From Hydractinia symbiolongicarpus (lineage: Eukaryota; Cnidaria; Hydrozoa; Anthoathecata; Hydractiniidae), in assembly GCF_029227915.1 (NCBI RefSeq), contig NC_079880.1:28143501-28207500 (forward strand): a stretch of DNA of 64,000 nt, written 5' to 3'. Numbering within the stretch: the stretch's first letter is position 1; every line of letters begins with the position of its first letter. Below, piece by piece: positions 33,482 through 47,474 of this stretch. The notes beneath the pieces were generated by a model, which was given only the letters and a program-made list of their open reading frames with translations, was not told where the DNA came from and did no database searches. The translations under genes and the position numbers were made by a program.

Positions 33482-36117
33482 ACTATACGGGCCAAGACCG
33501 GGATTTACGGGAACTCGAGGGTTTTTGTTTGCCGGCGATTAAACTTCTTTTATTCAGCGTCTCATCAAAAATGAAAACAAGTTTGAAGACTACAAGTTTC
33601 TTGCGTTTTAGTGGTTAAAAAATAATTTAAAAAATCGTTCGGGAAATGAGTTTACTCCCTGGGTACTTTCTTTGTATACTTTTGACTATACAGGCCGAGT
33701 CCGGGTCTCACGGGAAGTCGCGGGTTTTCGTTTGCCGGCGATTAAACTTCTTTTACTCAGCGTTTCATCAAAAATGAAAACATTTTTAAAAACTACAAGT
33801 CTCATGGGCTTTAGTGGTGAAAAGATAATTTAAAAAATCGTTTTGGAAATGAGTTTACTCACAGGGTACTTTCTTTGTATACATTCGACTAAACGGGCCA
33901 AGCCCGGGATTTACGGGAAATCGCGGGTTTTCCTTTGCCGGCGATTAAACCACTTTCATTAAGCGTCTCATCAAAAATGAAAACATTTTTGAAAACTACA
34001 AGTCTCATGCGTTTTAGTGGTGAAAAAATAAATTAAAAAATCGTTGGAAAAATGAGTTTACTCACAGGGTACTTTTTTTGTATACATTCGACTATACGGG
34101 CCAAGCCCGTGATTTACGGGAAATCGCGGGTTTTCGTTTGCCGGCGATTAAACCTCTTTCATTAAGCGTCTCATCAAAAATGAAAACATTTTTGAAAACT
34201 ACAAGTCTTATGCGTTTTAGTGGTGAAAAAGTAATTTAAAAAATCGTTCTCGAAATGAGTTTACTCACAGGGTACTTTCTTTGTATATATTCGACTATAC
34301 GGGCCAAGACCGGGATTTACGGGAAATCGCGGGTTTTCGTTTGCCGGCGATTAAACTTCTTTTATTCAGCGTCTCATCAAAAATGAAAACATTTTTGAAA
34401 ACTACAAGTCTCATGCGTTTTAGTGGTGAAAAAATAATTTAAAAAATCGTTGTGGAAATGAGTTTACTCACAGGGTACTTTCTTTGTATACATTCGACTA
34501 TACGGGCCAAGCCCGGGATTTACGGGAAATCGCAGGTTTTCGTTTGCCGGCGATTAAACCACATTCATTAAGCGTCTCATCAAAAATGAAAGCATTTCTG
34601 AAAACTACAAGTCTCATGCGTTTTAGGGGTGAAAAAATAATTTACAAAATCGTTCGGGAAATGGGTTTACTCCTTGGGTACTTTCTTTGTATACTTTTGA
34701 CTATACGGGCCGAGTCTGCGATTTACGGGAAGTCGCGGGTTTTCGTTTGCCGGCGATTAAACTTCTTTTATTCAGCGTCTCATCAAAAATGAAAACATTT
34801 TTAAAAACTACAAATCTCATGGGCTTTAGTGGTAAAATAATAATTTAAAAAATCGTTCGGGAAATGAGTTTACACCCTGGGTACTTTTTTGTATACTTAT
34901 GACTTTACAGGCCGAGTCCGGGATTTACGGGAAATCGCAGGTTTTCGTTTGCCGGCGATTAAACTTCTTTTATTCAGCGTCTCATCAAAAATGAAAACAA
35001 GTTTGAAGACTACAAGTCTCATGCGTTTTAGTGGTGAAAAAGTAATTTAAAAAATCGTTCTCGAAATGAGTTTACTCACAGGGTACTTTCTTTGTATATA
35101 TTCGACTATACGGGCCAAGACCGGGATTTACGGGAAATCGCGGGTTTCCGTTTGCCGGCGATTAAACTTCTTTTATTCAGCGTCTCATCAAAAATGAAAA
35201 CATTTTTGAAAACTAAAAGTCTCATGCGTTTTAGTGGTGAAAAAATAATTTAAAAAATCGTTGTGGAAATGAGTTTACTCACAGGGTACTTTCTTTGTAT
35301 ACATTCGACTATACGGGCCAAGCCCGGGATTTACGGGAAATCGCAGGTTTTCGTTTGCAGGCGATTAAACCACATTCATTAAGCGTCTCATCAAAAATGA
35401 AAGCATTTCTAAAAACTACAAGTCTCATGCGTTTTAGGGGTGAAAAAATAATTTACAAAATCGTTCGGGAAATGGGTTTACTCCTTGGGTACTTTCTTTG
35501 TATACTTTTGACTATACGGGCCGAGTCTGCGATTTACGGGAAGTCGCGGGTTTTCGTTTGCCGGCGATTAAACTTCTTTTATTTAGCGTCTCATCAAAAA
35601 TGAAAACATTTTTAAAAACTACAAATCTCATGGGCTTTAGTGGTAAAATAATAATTTAAAAAATCGTTCGGGAAATGAGTTTACACCCTGGGTACTTTTT
35701 TGTATACTTATGACTTTACAGGCCGAGTCCGGGATTTACGGGAAATCGCAGGTTTTCGTTTGCCGGCGATTAAACTTCTTTTATTCAGCGTCTCATCAAA
35801 AATGAAAACAAGTTTGAAGACTACAAGTCTCATGCGTTTTAGTGGTTAAAAAATAATTTAAAAAATCGTTCGGGAAATGAGTTTACTGCCTGGGTACTTT
35901 CTTTGTATACTTTTGACTATACGGCCGAGTCCGGGATTTACGGGAAATCGCGGTTTTTCGTTTGCCGGCGATTAAACTTCTTTTATTCAGCGTCTCATCA
36001 AAAATAAAAACATTTTTGAAAACTACAAGTCTCATGCGTTTTAGTGGTGAAAAAATAATATAAAAAATCGTTTTGGAAATGAGTTTACTCCCTGGGTACT
36101 TTCTTTGTATACTTTTG
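33482..36117 (+). repeat. 13-monomer duplication, copy 2 (2,636 bp)
   Basis: It repeats copy 1 with only a few visible differences. AACTAAAAGTC (about 35213) stands for AACTACAAGTC, TTTGCAGGCG (about 35355) for TTTGCCGGCG, and TTTAGCGTCTC for TTCAGCGTCTC. GGCGATTAAAC and TTATTCAGCG stand for GGCAATTAAAC and TTGTTCAGCG in copy 1. A very recent tandem duplication is the simplest reading. Confidence 0.88.
34247..35868 (+). repeat. Nested 4-monomer tandem duplication in 13-mer copy 2
   Basis: The same nested pair as at 31611-33232, shifted by 2,636 bp: TTCTCGAAATGAG at 34247 and 35058. The variant GGGTTTCC is again only in the second block (about 35144). The 811-bp step therefore happened first and was then copied inside the larger duplication. 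Confidence 0.88.
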
Positions 36118-39100
36118 ACTAGACGGGCCAAGCCCGGGATTTACGGGAAATGGCGGGTTTTCGTTTGCCGGCGATTAAACTTCTTTTATTCAGTGTCTCG
36201 TCAAAAATGAAAACATTTTTGAAAACTACAAGTCTCATGCGTTTTAGTGGTGAAAAAATGAATTAAAAAATCGTTGGGGAAATGAGTTTACTCCCTGGGT
36301 ACTTTCTTTGTATACTTTTGACTATGCGGGCCAAGCCCGGGATTTACGGGAAATCGCGGGTTTTCGTTTGCCGGCGATTAAACTTCTTTTATTCAGCGTT
36401 TCATCAAAAATGAAAACAATTTTGAAAACTACCAGTCTTATGCGTTTTAATGGTGAAAAGATAATTTAAAAAATCGTTCTGGAATTGAGTTTACTCACAG
36501 GGTAGTTTTTTTGTAAACATTCGACTATACGGGCCAAGCCCGTGATTTACGGGAAATCGCGGGTTTTCGTTTGCCGGCGATTAAACCTCTTTCATTAAGG
36601 GTCTCATCAAAAATGAAAACATTTTTGAAAACTACAAGTCTTATGCGTTTTAGTGGTGAAAAAATAATTTAAAAAATCGTTCTGGAAATGAGTTTACTCA
36701 CAGGGTACTTTCTTTGTATATATTCGACTATACGGGCCAAGACCGGGATTTACGGGAAATCGCGGGTTTTCGTTTGCCGGCGATTAAACTTCTTTTATTC
36801 AGCGTCTCATCAAAAATGAAAACAAGTTTGAAGACTACAAGTTTCTTGCGTTTTAGTGGTTAAAAAATAATTTAAAAAATCGTTCGGGAAATGAGTTTAC
36901 TCCCTGGGTACTTTCTTTGTATACTTTTGACTATACGGGCCGAGTCCGCGTCTTACGGGAACTCGCGGTTTTTCGTTTGCCGGCGATTAAACTTCTTTTA
37001 CTCAGCGTCTCATCAAAAATGAAAACATTTTTAAAAACTACAAGTCTCATGGGCTTTAGTGGTGAAAAGATAATTTAAAAAATCGTTCTGGAAATGAGTT
37101 TACTCACAGGGTACTTTCTTTGTATATATTCGACTATACGGGCCAAGACCGGGATTTACGGGAAATCGAGGGTTTTCGTTTGCCGGCGATTAAACTTCTT
37201 TTATTCAGCGTCTCATCAAAAATGAAAACAAGTTTGAAGACTACAAGTTTCTTGCGTTTTAGTGGTTAAAAAATAATTTAAAAAATCGTTCGGGAAATGA
37301 GTTTACTCCCTGGGTACTTTCTTTGTATACTTTTGACTATACGGGCCGAGTCCGGGTCTCACGGGAAGTCGCGGGTTTTCATTTGCCGGAGATTAAACTT
37401 CTTTTACTCAGCGTTTCATCAAAAATGAAAACATTTTTAAAAACTACAAGTCTCATGGGCTTTAGTGGTGAAAAGATAATTTAAAAAATCGTTTTGGAAA
37501 TGAGTTTACTCACAGGGTATTTTCTTTGTATACATTCGACTAAACGGGCTAAGCCCGGGATTTACGGGAAATCGCGGGTTTTCCTTTGCCGGCGATTAAA
37601 CCACTTTCATTAAGCGTCTCATCAAAAATGAAAACATTTCTGAAAACTACAAGTCTCATGCGTTTTAGTGGTGAAAAAATAATTTAAAAAATCGTTCGGG
37701 AAATGAGTTTACACCCTGGGTACTTTTTAGTATACTTTTGACTATACGGGCCGAGTCCGCGTCTTACGGGAAGTCGCGGTTTTTCGTTTGCCGGCGATTA
37801 AACTTCTTTTACTCAGCGTCTCATCAAAAATGAAAACATTTTTAAAAACTACAAGTCTCATGGGCTTTAGTGGTGAAAAGATAATTTAAAAAATCGTTCT
37901 GGAAATGAGTTTACTCACAGGGTACTTTCTTTGTATATATTCGACTATACGGGCCAAGACCGGGATTTACGGGAAATCGAGGGTTTTCGTTTGCCGGCGA
38001 TTAAACTTCTTTTATTCAGCGTCTCATCAAAAATGAAAACAAGTTTGAAGACTACAAGTTTCTTGCGTTTTAGTGGTTAAAAAATAATTTAAAAAATCGT
38101 TCGGGAAATGAGTTTACTCCCTGGGTACTTTCTTTGTATACTTTTGACTATACGGGCCGAGTCCGGGTCTCACGGGAAGTCGCGGGTTTTCGTTTGCCGG
38201 CGATTAAACTTCTTTTACTCAGCGTTTCATCAAAAATGAAAACATTTTTAAAAACTACAAGTCTCATGGGCTTTAGTGGTGAAGAGATAATTTAAAAAAT
38301 CGTTCGGGAAATGAGTTTACACCCTGGGTACTTTTTTGTATACTTTTGACTATACGGGCCGAGTCCGGGATTTACGGGAAATCGCGGGTTTTCGTTTGCC
38401 GGCGATTAAACTTCTTTTATTCAGCGTCTCATCAAAAATGAAAACAATTTTGAAAACTACCAGTCTTATGCGTTTTAATGGTGAAAAGATAATTTAAAAA
38501 ATCGTTCTGGAATTGAGTTTACTCACAGGGTACTTTTTTTGTATACATGCGACTATACGGGCCAAGCCCGTGATTTACGGGAAATCGCGGGTTTTCGTTT
38601 GCCGGCGATTAAACATCTTTCATTAAGCGTCTCATCAAAAATGAAAACATTTTTGAAAACTACAAGTCTTATGCGTTTTAGTGGTGAAAAAATAATTTAA
38701 AAAATCGTTCTGGAAATGAGTTTACTCACAGGGTACTTTCTTTGTATATATTCGACTATACGGGCCAAGACCGGGATTTACGGGAAATCGAGGGTTTTCG
38801 TTTGCCGGCGATTAAACCTCTTTTATTCAGCGTCTCATCAAAAATGAAAACATTTTTGAAAACTACAAGTCTCATGGGCTTTAGTGGTGAAAAGATAATT
38901 TAAAAAATCGTTCGGGAAATGAGTTTACTCCCTGGGTACTTTCTTTGTATACTTTTGACTATACGGGCCGAGTCCGGGTCTCACGGGAAGTCGCGGGTTT
39001 TCGTTTGCCGGCGATTAAACTTCTTTTACTCAGCGTTTCATCAAAAATGAAAACATTTTTAAAAACTACAAGTCTCATGGGCTTTAGTGGTGAAAAGATA

Positions 39101-42100
39101 ATTTAAAAAATCGTTTTGGAAATGAGTTTACTCACAGGGTACTTTCTTTGTATACATTCGACTTAGCGGGCCAAGCCCGGGATTTACGGGAAATCGCGGG
39201 TTTTCCTTTGCCGGCGATTAAACCACTTTCATTAAGCGACTCATCAAAAATGAAAACATTTCTGAAAACTACAAGTCTCATGCGTTTTAGTGGTGAAAAA
39301 ATAATTTAAAAAATCGTTCGGGAAATGAGTTTACACCCTGGGTACTTTTTTGTATACTATTGACTATACTGGCCGAGTCCGGGATTTACGGGAAATCGCA
39401 GGTTTTCGTTTGCCGGCGATTAAACTTCTTTTATTCAGCGTCTCATCAAAAATGAAAACATTTTTGAAAACTACAAGTCTCATGCGTTTTAGTGGTGAAA
39501 AAATAAATTAAAAAATGGTTGGAAAAATGAGTTTACTCCCTGGGTACTTTCTTTGTATACTTTTGACTATGCGGGCCAAGCCCGGGATTTACGGGAAATC
39601 GCGGGTTTTCGTTTGCCGGCGATTAAACTTCTTTTATTCAGCGTCTCAGCAAAAATGAAAACTATTTTGAAAACTACCAGTCTTATGCGTTTTAATGGTG
39701 AAAAGATAATTTAAAAAATCGTTCTGGAATTGAGTTTACTCACAGGGTACTTTTTTTGTATACATTCGACTATACGGGCCGAGCCCGTGATTTACGGGAA
39801 ATCGCGGGTTTTCGTTTGCCGGCGATTAAACCTCTTTCATTAAGCGTCTCATCAAAAATGAAAACATTTTTGAAAACTACAAGTCTTATGCGTTTTAGTG
39901 GTGAAAAAATAATTTAAAAAATCGTTCTGGAAATGAGTTTACTCACAGGGTACTTTCTTTGTATATATTCGACTATACGGGCCAAGACCGGGATTTACGG
40001 GAAATCGAGGGTTTTCGTTTGCCGGCGATTAAACCTCTTTTATTCAGCGTCTCATCAAAAATGAAAACATTTCTGAAAACTACAAGTCTCATGCGTTTTA
40101 GTGGTGAAAAAATAATTTAAAAAATCGTTCGGGAAATGAGTTTACACCCTGGGTACTTTTTTGTATACTTTTGACTGTACGGGCCGAGTCCGGGATTTAC
40201 GGGAAATCGCGGGTTTTCGTTTGCCGGCGATTAAACTTCTTTTATTCAGCGTCTCATCAAAAATGAAAACAATTTTGAAAACTACCAGTCTTATGCGTTT
40301 TAATGGTGAAAAGATAATTTAAAAAATCGTTCTGGAATTGAGTTTACTCACAGGGTACTTTTTTTGTATATATTCGACTATACGGGCCAAGACCGGGATT
40401 TACGGGAAATCGAGGGTTTTCGTTTGCCGGCGATTAAACCTCTTTTATTCAGCGTCTCATCAAAAATGAAAACATTTTTGAAAACTACAAGTCTCATGGG
40501 CTTTAGTGGTTAAAAGATAATTTAAAAAATCGTTTTGGAAATGAGTTTACTTACAGGGTACTTTCTTTGTATACATTCGACTAAACGGGCTAAGCCCGGG
40601 ATTTACGGGAAATCGCGGGTTTTCCTTTGCCGGCGATTAAACCACTTTCATTAAGCGTCTCATCAAAAATGAAAACATTTCTGAAAACTACAAGTCTCAT
40701 GCGTTTTAGTGGTGAAAAAATAATTTAAAAAATCGTTCGGGAAATGAGTTTACACCCTGGGTACTTTTTTGTATACTTTTGACTATACGGGCCGAGTCCG
40801 GGATTTACGGGGAATCGCGGGTTTTCGTTTGCCGGCGATTAAACTTCTTTTATTCAGCGTCTCATCAAAAATGAAAACAATTTTGAAAACTACCAGTCTT
40901 ATGCGTTTTAATGGTGAAAAGATAATTTAAAAAATCGTTCTGGAATTGAGTTTACTCACAGGGTACTTTTTTTGTATATATTCGACTATACGGGCCAAGA
41001 CCGGGATTTACGGGAAATCGAGGGTTTTCGTTTGCCGGCGATTAAACCTCTTTTATTCAGCGTCTCATCAAAAATGAAAATATTTTTGAAAACTACAAGT
41101 CTCATGGGCTTTAGTGGTGAAAAGATAATTTAAAAAATCGTTTTGGAAATGAGTTTACTTACAGGGTACTTTCTTTGTATATATTCGACTATACGGGCTA
41201 AGCCCGGGATTTACGGGAAATCGCGGGTTTTCCTTTGCCGGCGATTAAACTTCTTTTATTCAGCGTCTCATCAAAAATGAAAACAAGTTTGAAGACTACA
41301 AGTTTCTTGCGTTTTAGTGGTTAAAAAATAATTTAAAAAATCGTTCGGGAAATGAGTTTACACCCTGGGTACTTTTTTGTATACTTTTGACTATACGGGC
41401 CGAGTCCGCGTCTTACGGGAAGTCGCGGTTTTTCGTTTGCCGGCGATTAAACTTCTTTTACTCAGCGTCTCATCAAAAATGAAAACATTTTTAAAAACTA
41501 CAAGTCTCATGGGCTTTAGTTGTGAAAAGATAATTTAAAAAATCGTTTTGCAAATGAGTTTACTCACAGGGTACTTTCTTTGTATACATTCGACTAAATG
41601 GGCCAAGCCCGGGATTTACGGGAAATCGCGGGTTTTCCTTTGCCGGCGATTAAACCACTTTCATTAAGCGTCTCATCAAAAATGAAAACATTTCTGGAAA
41701 CTACAAGTCTCATGCGTTTTAGTGGTGAAAAAATAATTTAAAAAATCGTTCGGGAAATGAGTTTACTCCCTGGGTACTTTCTTTGTATACTTTTGACTAT
41801 ACGGGCCGAGTCCGGGATTTACGGGAAATCGCGGGTTTTCGTTTGCCGGCGATTAAACTTCTTTTATTCAGCGTCTCATCAAAAATGAAAACAATTTTGA
41901 AAACTACCAGTCTTATGCGTTTTAATGGTGAAAAGATAATTTAAAAAATCGCTCTGGAATTGAGTTTACTCACAGGGTACTTTTTTTGTATATATTCGAC
42001 TATACGGGCCAAGACCGGGATTTACGGGAAATAGAGGGTTTTCGTTTGCCGGCGATTAAACCTCTTTTATTCAGCGTCTCATCAAAAATGAAAATATTTT

Positions 42101-43617
42101 TGAAAACTACAAGTCTCATGGGCTTTAGTGGTGAAAAGATAATTTAAAAAATCGTTTTGGAAATGAGTTTACTTACAGGGTACTTTCTTTGTATACATTC
42201 GACTAAACGGGCTAAGCCCGGGATTTACGGGAAATCGCGGGTTTTCCTTTGCCGGCGATTAAACCACTTTCATTAAGCGTCTCATCAAAAATGAAAACAT
42301 TTCTGAAAACTACAAGTCTCATGCGTTTTAGTGGTGAAAAAATAATTTAAAAAATCGTTCGGGAAATGAGTTTACACCCTGGGTACTTTTTTGTATACTT
42401 TTGACTATACGGGCCGAGTCCGCGTCTTACGGGAAGTCGCGGTTTTTCGTTTGCCGGCGATTAAACTTCTTTTACTCAGCGTCTCATCAAAAATGAAAAC
42501 ATTTTTAAAAACTACAAGTCTCATGGGCTTTCGTGGTGAAAAGATAATTTAAAAAATCGTTCTGGAAATGAGTTTACTCACAGGGTACTTTCTTTGTATA
42601 TATTCGACTATACGGGCCAAGACCGGGATTTACGGGAAATCGAGGGTTTTCGTTTGCCGGCGATTAAACTTCTTTTATTCAGCGTCTCATCAAAAATGAA
42701 AACAAGTTTGAAGACTACAAGTTTCTTGCGTTTTAGTGGTTAAAAAATAATTTAAAAAATCGTTCGGGAAATGAGTTTACTCACAGGGTACTTTCTTTGT
42801 ATACCTTTGACTATACGGGTCGAGTCCGGGTCTCACGGGAAGTCGCGGGTTTTCGTTTGCCGGCGATTATACTTCTTTTACTCAGCGTTTCATCAAAAAT
42901 GAAAACATTTTTAAAAACTACAAGTCTCATGGGCTTTAGTTGTGAAAAGATAATTTAAAAAATCGTTTTGCAAATGAGTTTACTCACAGGGTACTTTCTT
43001 TGTATACATTCGACTAAATGGGCCAAGCCCGGGATTTACGGGAAATCGCGGGTTTTCCTTTGCCGGCGATTAAACCACTTTCATTAAGCGTCTCATCAAA
43101 AATGAAAACATTTCTGGAAACTACAAGTCTCATGCGTTTTAGTGGTGAAAAAATAATTTAAAAAATCGTTCGGGAAATGAGTTTACACCCTGGGTACTTT
43201 TTTGTATACTTTTGACTATACTAGCCGAGTCCGGGATTTACGGGAAATCGCAGGTTTTCGTTTGCCGGCGATTAAACTTTTTTTATTCAGCGTCTCATCA
43301 AAAGTGAAAACATTTTTGAAAACTATAAGTCTCATGCGTTTTAGTGGTGAAAAAATAAATTAAAAAATCGTTGGAAAAATGAGTTTACTCCCTGGGTACT
43401 TTCTTTCTATACTTTTGACTATGCCGGCCAAGCCCGGGATTTACGGGAAATCGCGGGTTTTCGTTTGCCGGCGATTAAACTTCTTTTATTCAGCGTCTCA
43501 TCAAAAATGAAAACTATTTTGAAAACTACCAGTCTTATGCGTTTTAATGGTGAAAAGATAATTTAAAAAATCGTTCTGGAATTGAGTTTACTCACAGGGT
43601 ACTTTTTTTGTATACAT
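36118..43617 (+). repeat. Mixed zone III segment, about 37 monomers
   Basis: m, p, n, r, r/j, k, k' and l' units recur in several partial orders. A block at about 36,930-37,470 recurs 811 bp later (CGAGTCCGCG at 36941 and 37752). GGGCTAAGCCC is at about 40588, 41196 and 42210, i.e. steps of 3 and 5 monomers. TTTAGTTGTG with TTTTGCAAATG is at about 41517 and 42937, a step of 7 monomers (1,420 bp). No regular HOR extends over the whole segment, and no non-satellite sequence is present. Confidence 0.75.
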
Positions 43618-45444
43618 TCGACTATACGGGCCGAGCCCGTGATTTACGGGAAATCGCGGGTTTTCGTTTGCCGGCGATTAAACCTCTTTCATTAAGCGTC
43701 TCATCAAAAATGAAAACATTTTTGAAAACTACAAGTCTTATGCGTTTTAGTGGTGAAAAAATAATTTAAAAAATCGTTCTGGAAATGAGTTTACTCACAG
43801 GGTACTTTCTTTGTATATATTCGACTATACGGGCCAAGACCGGGATTTACGGGAAATCGCGGGTTTTCGTTTGCCGGCGAGTAAACTTCTTTTATTCAGC
43901 GTCTCATCAAAAATAAAAACAAGTTTGAAGACTACAAGTTTCTTGCGTTTTAGTGGTTAAAAAATAATTTAAAAAATCGTTCGGGAAATGAGTTTACTCC
44001 CTGGGTACTTTCTTTGTATACTTTTGACTATACGGGCCAAGCCCGGGATTTACGGGAAATCGCGGGTTTTCGTTTGCCGGCGATTAAACTTCTTTTATTC
44101 AGCGTCTCATCAAAAATGAAAACATTTTCGAAAACTACAAGTCTTATGCGTTTTAGTGGTGAAAAAATAATTTAAAAAATCGTTGTGGAAATGAGTTTAC
44201 TCACAGGGTACTTTCTTTGTATACATTCGACTGTACGGGCCAAGCCTGGGATTTACGGGAAAATAGCAGGTTTTCGTTTGCCGGCGATTAAACCACTTTC
44301 ATTAAGCGTCTCATCAAAAATGAAAGCATTTCTGAAAACTACAAGTCTCATGCGTTTTAGGGGTGAAAAAATACTTTAAAAAATTGTTCGGGAAATGGGT
44401 TTACTCCTTGGGTACTTTCTTTGTATACTTTTGACTATACGGGCCGAGTTCGCGATTTACGGGAAGTCGCGGGTTTTCGTTTGCCGGCGATTAAACTTCT
44501 TTTATTCAGCGTCTCATCAAAAATGAAAACATTTTTATAAACTACAAGTCTCATGGGCTTTAGTGGTAAAATAATAATTTAAAAAATCGTTCGGGAAATG
44601 AGTTTACACCCTGGGTACTTTCTTTGTATACTTATGACTTTACAGGCCGAGTCCGGGATTTACGGGAAATCGCAGGTTTTCGTTTGCCGGCGATTAAACT
44701 TCTTTTATTCAGCGTCTCATCAAAAATGAAAACATTTTTAAAAACTACAAGTCTCATGGGCTTTAGTGGTAAAATAATAATTTAAAAAATCTTTCGGGAA
44801 ATGAGTTTACACCCTGGGTACTTTCTTTGTATACTTATGACTTTACAGGCCGAGTCCGGGATTTACGGGAAGTCGCGGGTTTTCGTTTGCCGGCGATTAA
44901 ACTTCTTTTACTCAGCGTTTCATCAAAAATGAAAACATTTTTAAAAACTACAAGTCTCATGGGCTTTAGTGGTGAAAAGATAATTTAAAAAATCGTTTTG
45001 CAAATGAGTTTACTCACAGGGTACTTTCTTTGTATACATTCGACTAAACGGGCCAAGCCCGGGATTTACGGGAAATCGCGGGTTTTCCTTTGCCGGCGAT
45101 TAAACCACTTTCATTAAGCGTCTCATCAAAAATGAAAACATTTCTGGAAACTACAAGTCTCATGCGTTTTAGTGGTGAAAAAATAATTTAAAAAATCGTT
45201 CGGGAAATGAGTTTACACCCTGGGTACTTTTTTGTATACTTTTGACTATACTGGCCGAGTCCGGGATTTACGGGAAATCGCAGGTTTTCGTTTGCCGGCG
45301 ATTAAACTTCTTTTATTCAGCGTCTCATCAAAAATGAAAACATTTTTGAAAACTATAAGTCTTATGCGTTTTAATGGTGAAAAGATAATTTAAAAAATCG
45401 TTCTGGAATTGAGTTTACTCACAGGGTACTTTTTTTGTATACAT
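43618..45444 (+). repeat. Zone III HOR, 9-monomer copy (1,827 bp)
   Basis: It starts at an n unit with GGGCCGAGCCCGTG. Units follow with GGCGAGTAAAC, ATTTTCGAAAAC, AAAATAGCAGG, GAGTTCGCG, two with CTTATGACTTTACAGG, an l' unit with ATTTCTGGAAAC and an m unit. The last unit is a fusion: AACTATAAGTC (m) changes to CTTATGCGTTTTAATGG (p) near 45,352-45,375, so one monomer is missing relative to the next copy. Confidence 0.88.
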
Positions 45445-47474
45445 TCGACTATACGGGCCGAGCCCGTGATTTACGGGAAATCGCGGGTTTTCGTTTGCCG
45501 GCGATTAAACCTCTTTCATTAAGCGTCTCATCAAAAATGAAAACATTTTTGAAAACTACAAGTCTTATGCGTTTTAGTGGTGAAAAAATAGTTTAAAAAA
45601 TCGTTCTGGAAATGAGTTTACTCACAGGGTACTTTCTTTGTATATATTCGACTATACGGGCCAAGACCGGGATTTACGGGAAATCGCGGGTTTTCGTTTG
45701 CCGGCGAGTAAACTTCTTTTATTCAGCGTCTCATCAAAAATAAAAACAAGTTTGAAGACTACAAGTTTCTTGCGTTTTAGTGGTTAAAAAATAATTTAAA
45801 AAATCGTTCGGGAAATGAGTTTACTCCCTGGGTACTTTCTTTGTATACTTTTGACTATACGGGCCAAGCCCGGGATTTACGGGAAATCGCGGGTTTTCGT
45901 TTGCCGGCGATTAAACTTCTTTTATTCAGCGTCTCATCAAAAATGAAAACATTTTCGAAAACTACAAGTCTTATGCGTTTTAGTGGTGAAAAAATAATTT
46001 AAAAAATCGTTGTGGAAATGAGTTTACTCACAGGGTACTTTCTTTGTATACATTCGACTGTACGGGCCAAGCCTGGGATTTACGGGAAAATAGCAGGTTT
46101 TCGTTTGCCGGCGATTAAACCACTTTCATTAAGCGTCTCATCAAAAATGAAAGCATTTCTGAAAACTACAAGTCTCATGCGTTTTAGGGGTGAAAAAATA
46201 CTTTAAAAAATTGTTCGGGAAATGGGTTTACTCCTTGGGTACTTTCTTTGTATACTTTTGACTATACGGGCCGAGTTCGCGATTTACGGGAAGTCGCGGG
46301 TTTTCGTTTGCCGGCGATTAAACTTCTTTTATTCAGCGTCTCATCAAAAATGAAAACATTTTTATAAACTACAAGTCTCATGGGCTTTAGTGGTAAAATA
46401 ATAATTTAAAAAATCGTTCGGGAAATGAGTTTACACCCTGGGTACTTTCTTTGTATACTTATGACTTTACAGGCCGAGTCCGGGATTTACGGGAAATCGC
46501 AGGTTTTCGTTTGCCGGCGATTAAACTTCTTTTATTCAGCGTCTCATCAAAAATGAAAACATTTTTAAAAACTACAAGTCTCATGGGCTTTAGTGGTAAA
46601 ATAATAATTTAAAAAATCTTTCGGGAAATGAGTTTACACCCTGGGTACTTTCTTTGTATACTTATGACTTTACAGGCCGAGTCCGGGATTTACGGGAAGT
46701 CGCGGGTTTTCGTTTGCCGGCGATTAAACTTCTTTTACTCAGCGTTTCATCAAAAATGAAAACATTTTTAAAAACTACAAGTCTCATGGGCTTTAGTGGT
46801 GAAAAGATAATTTAAAAAATCGTTTTGCAAATGAGTTTACTCACAGGGTACTTTCTTTGTATACATTCGACTAAACGGGCCAAGCCCGGGATTTACGGGA
46901 AATCGCGGGTTTTCCTTTGCCGGCGATTAAACCACTTTCATTAAGCGTCTCATCAAAAATGAAAACATTTCTGGAAACTACAAGTCTCATGCGTTTTAGT
47001 GGTGAAAAAATAATTTAAAAAATCGTTCGGGAAATGAGTTTACACCCTGGGTACTTTTTTGTATACTTTTGACTATACTGGCCGAGTCCGGGATTTACGG
47101 GAAATCGCAGGTTTTCGTTTGCCGGCGATTAAACTTCTTTTATTCAGCGTCTCATCAAAAATGAAAACATTTTTGAAAACTATAAGTCTCATGCGTTTTA
47201 GTGGTGAAAAAATAAATTAAAAAATCGTTGGAAAAATGAGTTTACTCCCTGGGTACTTTCTTTCTATACTTTTGACTATGCCGGCCAAGCCCGGGATTTA
47301 CGGGAAATCGCGGGTTTTCGTTTGCCGGCGATTAAACTTCTTTTATTCAGCGTCTCATCAAAAATGAAAACTATTTTGAAAACTACCAGTCTTATGCGTT
47401 TTAATGGTGAAAAGATAATTTAAAAAATCGTTCTGGAATTGAGTTTACTCACAGGGTACTTTTTTTGTATACAT
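45445..47474 (+). repeat. Zone III HOR, 10-monomer copy (2,030 bp)
   Basis: Same order as the preceding copy, with the marker CGAGCCCGTG 1,827 bp downstream. It keeps separate m (about 47070) and p (about 47273, GACTATGCCGGCC) units at its end. The region upstream of 43618 also has m followed by p, so ten units is the ancestral state here. Confidence 0.88.

Noticed and set aside
31848-35603. Four near-identical 102-codon plus-strand open frames (31848, 32659, 34484, 35295)
   Set aside because: They lie across one and a half satellite units, and their identity is explained by the nested 4-mer and 13-mer duplications. The frame opens because of local variants (for example TTTACAAAATC for TTTAAAAAATC). 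No start context, domain or codon signature supports a gene.
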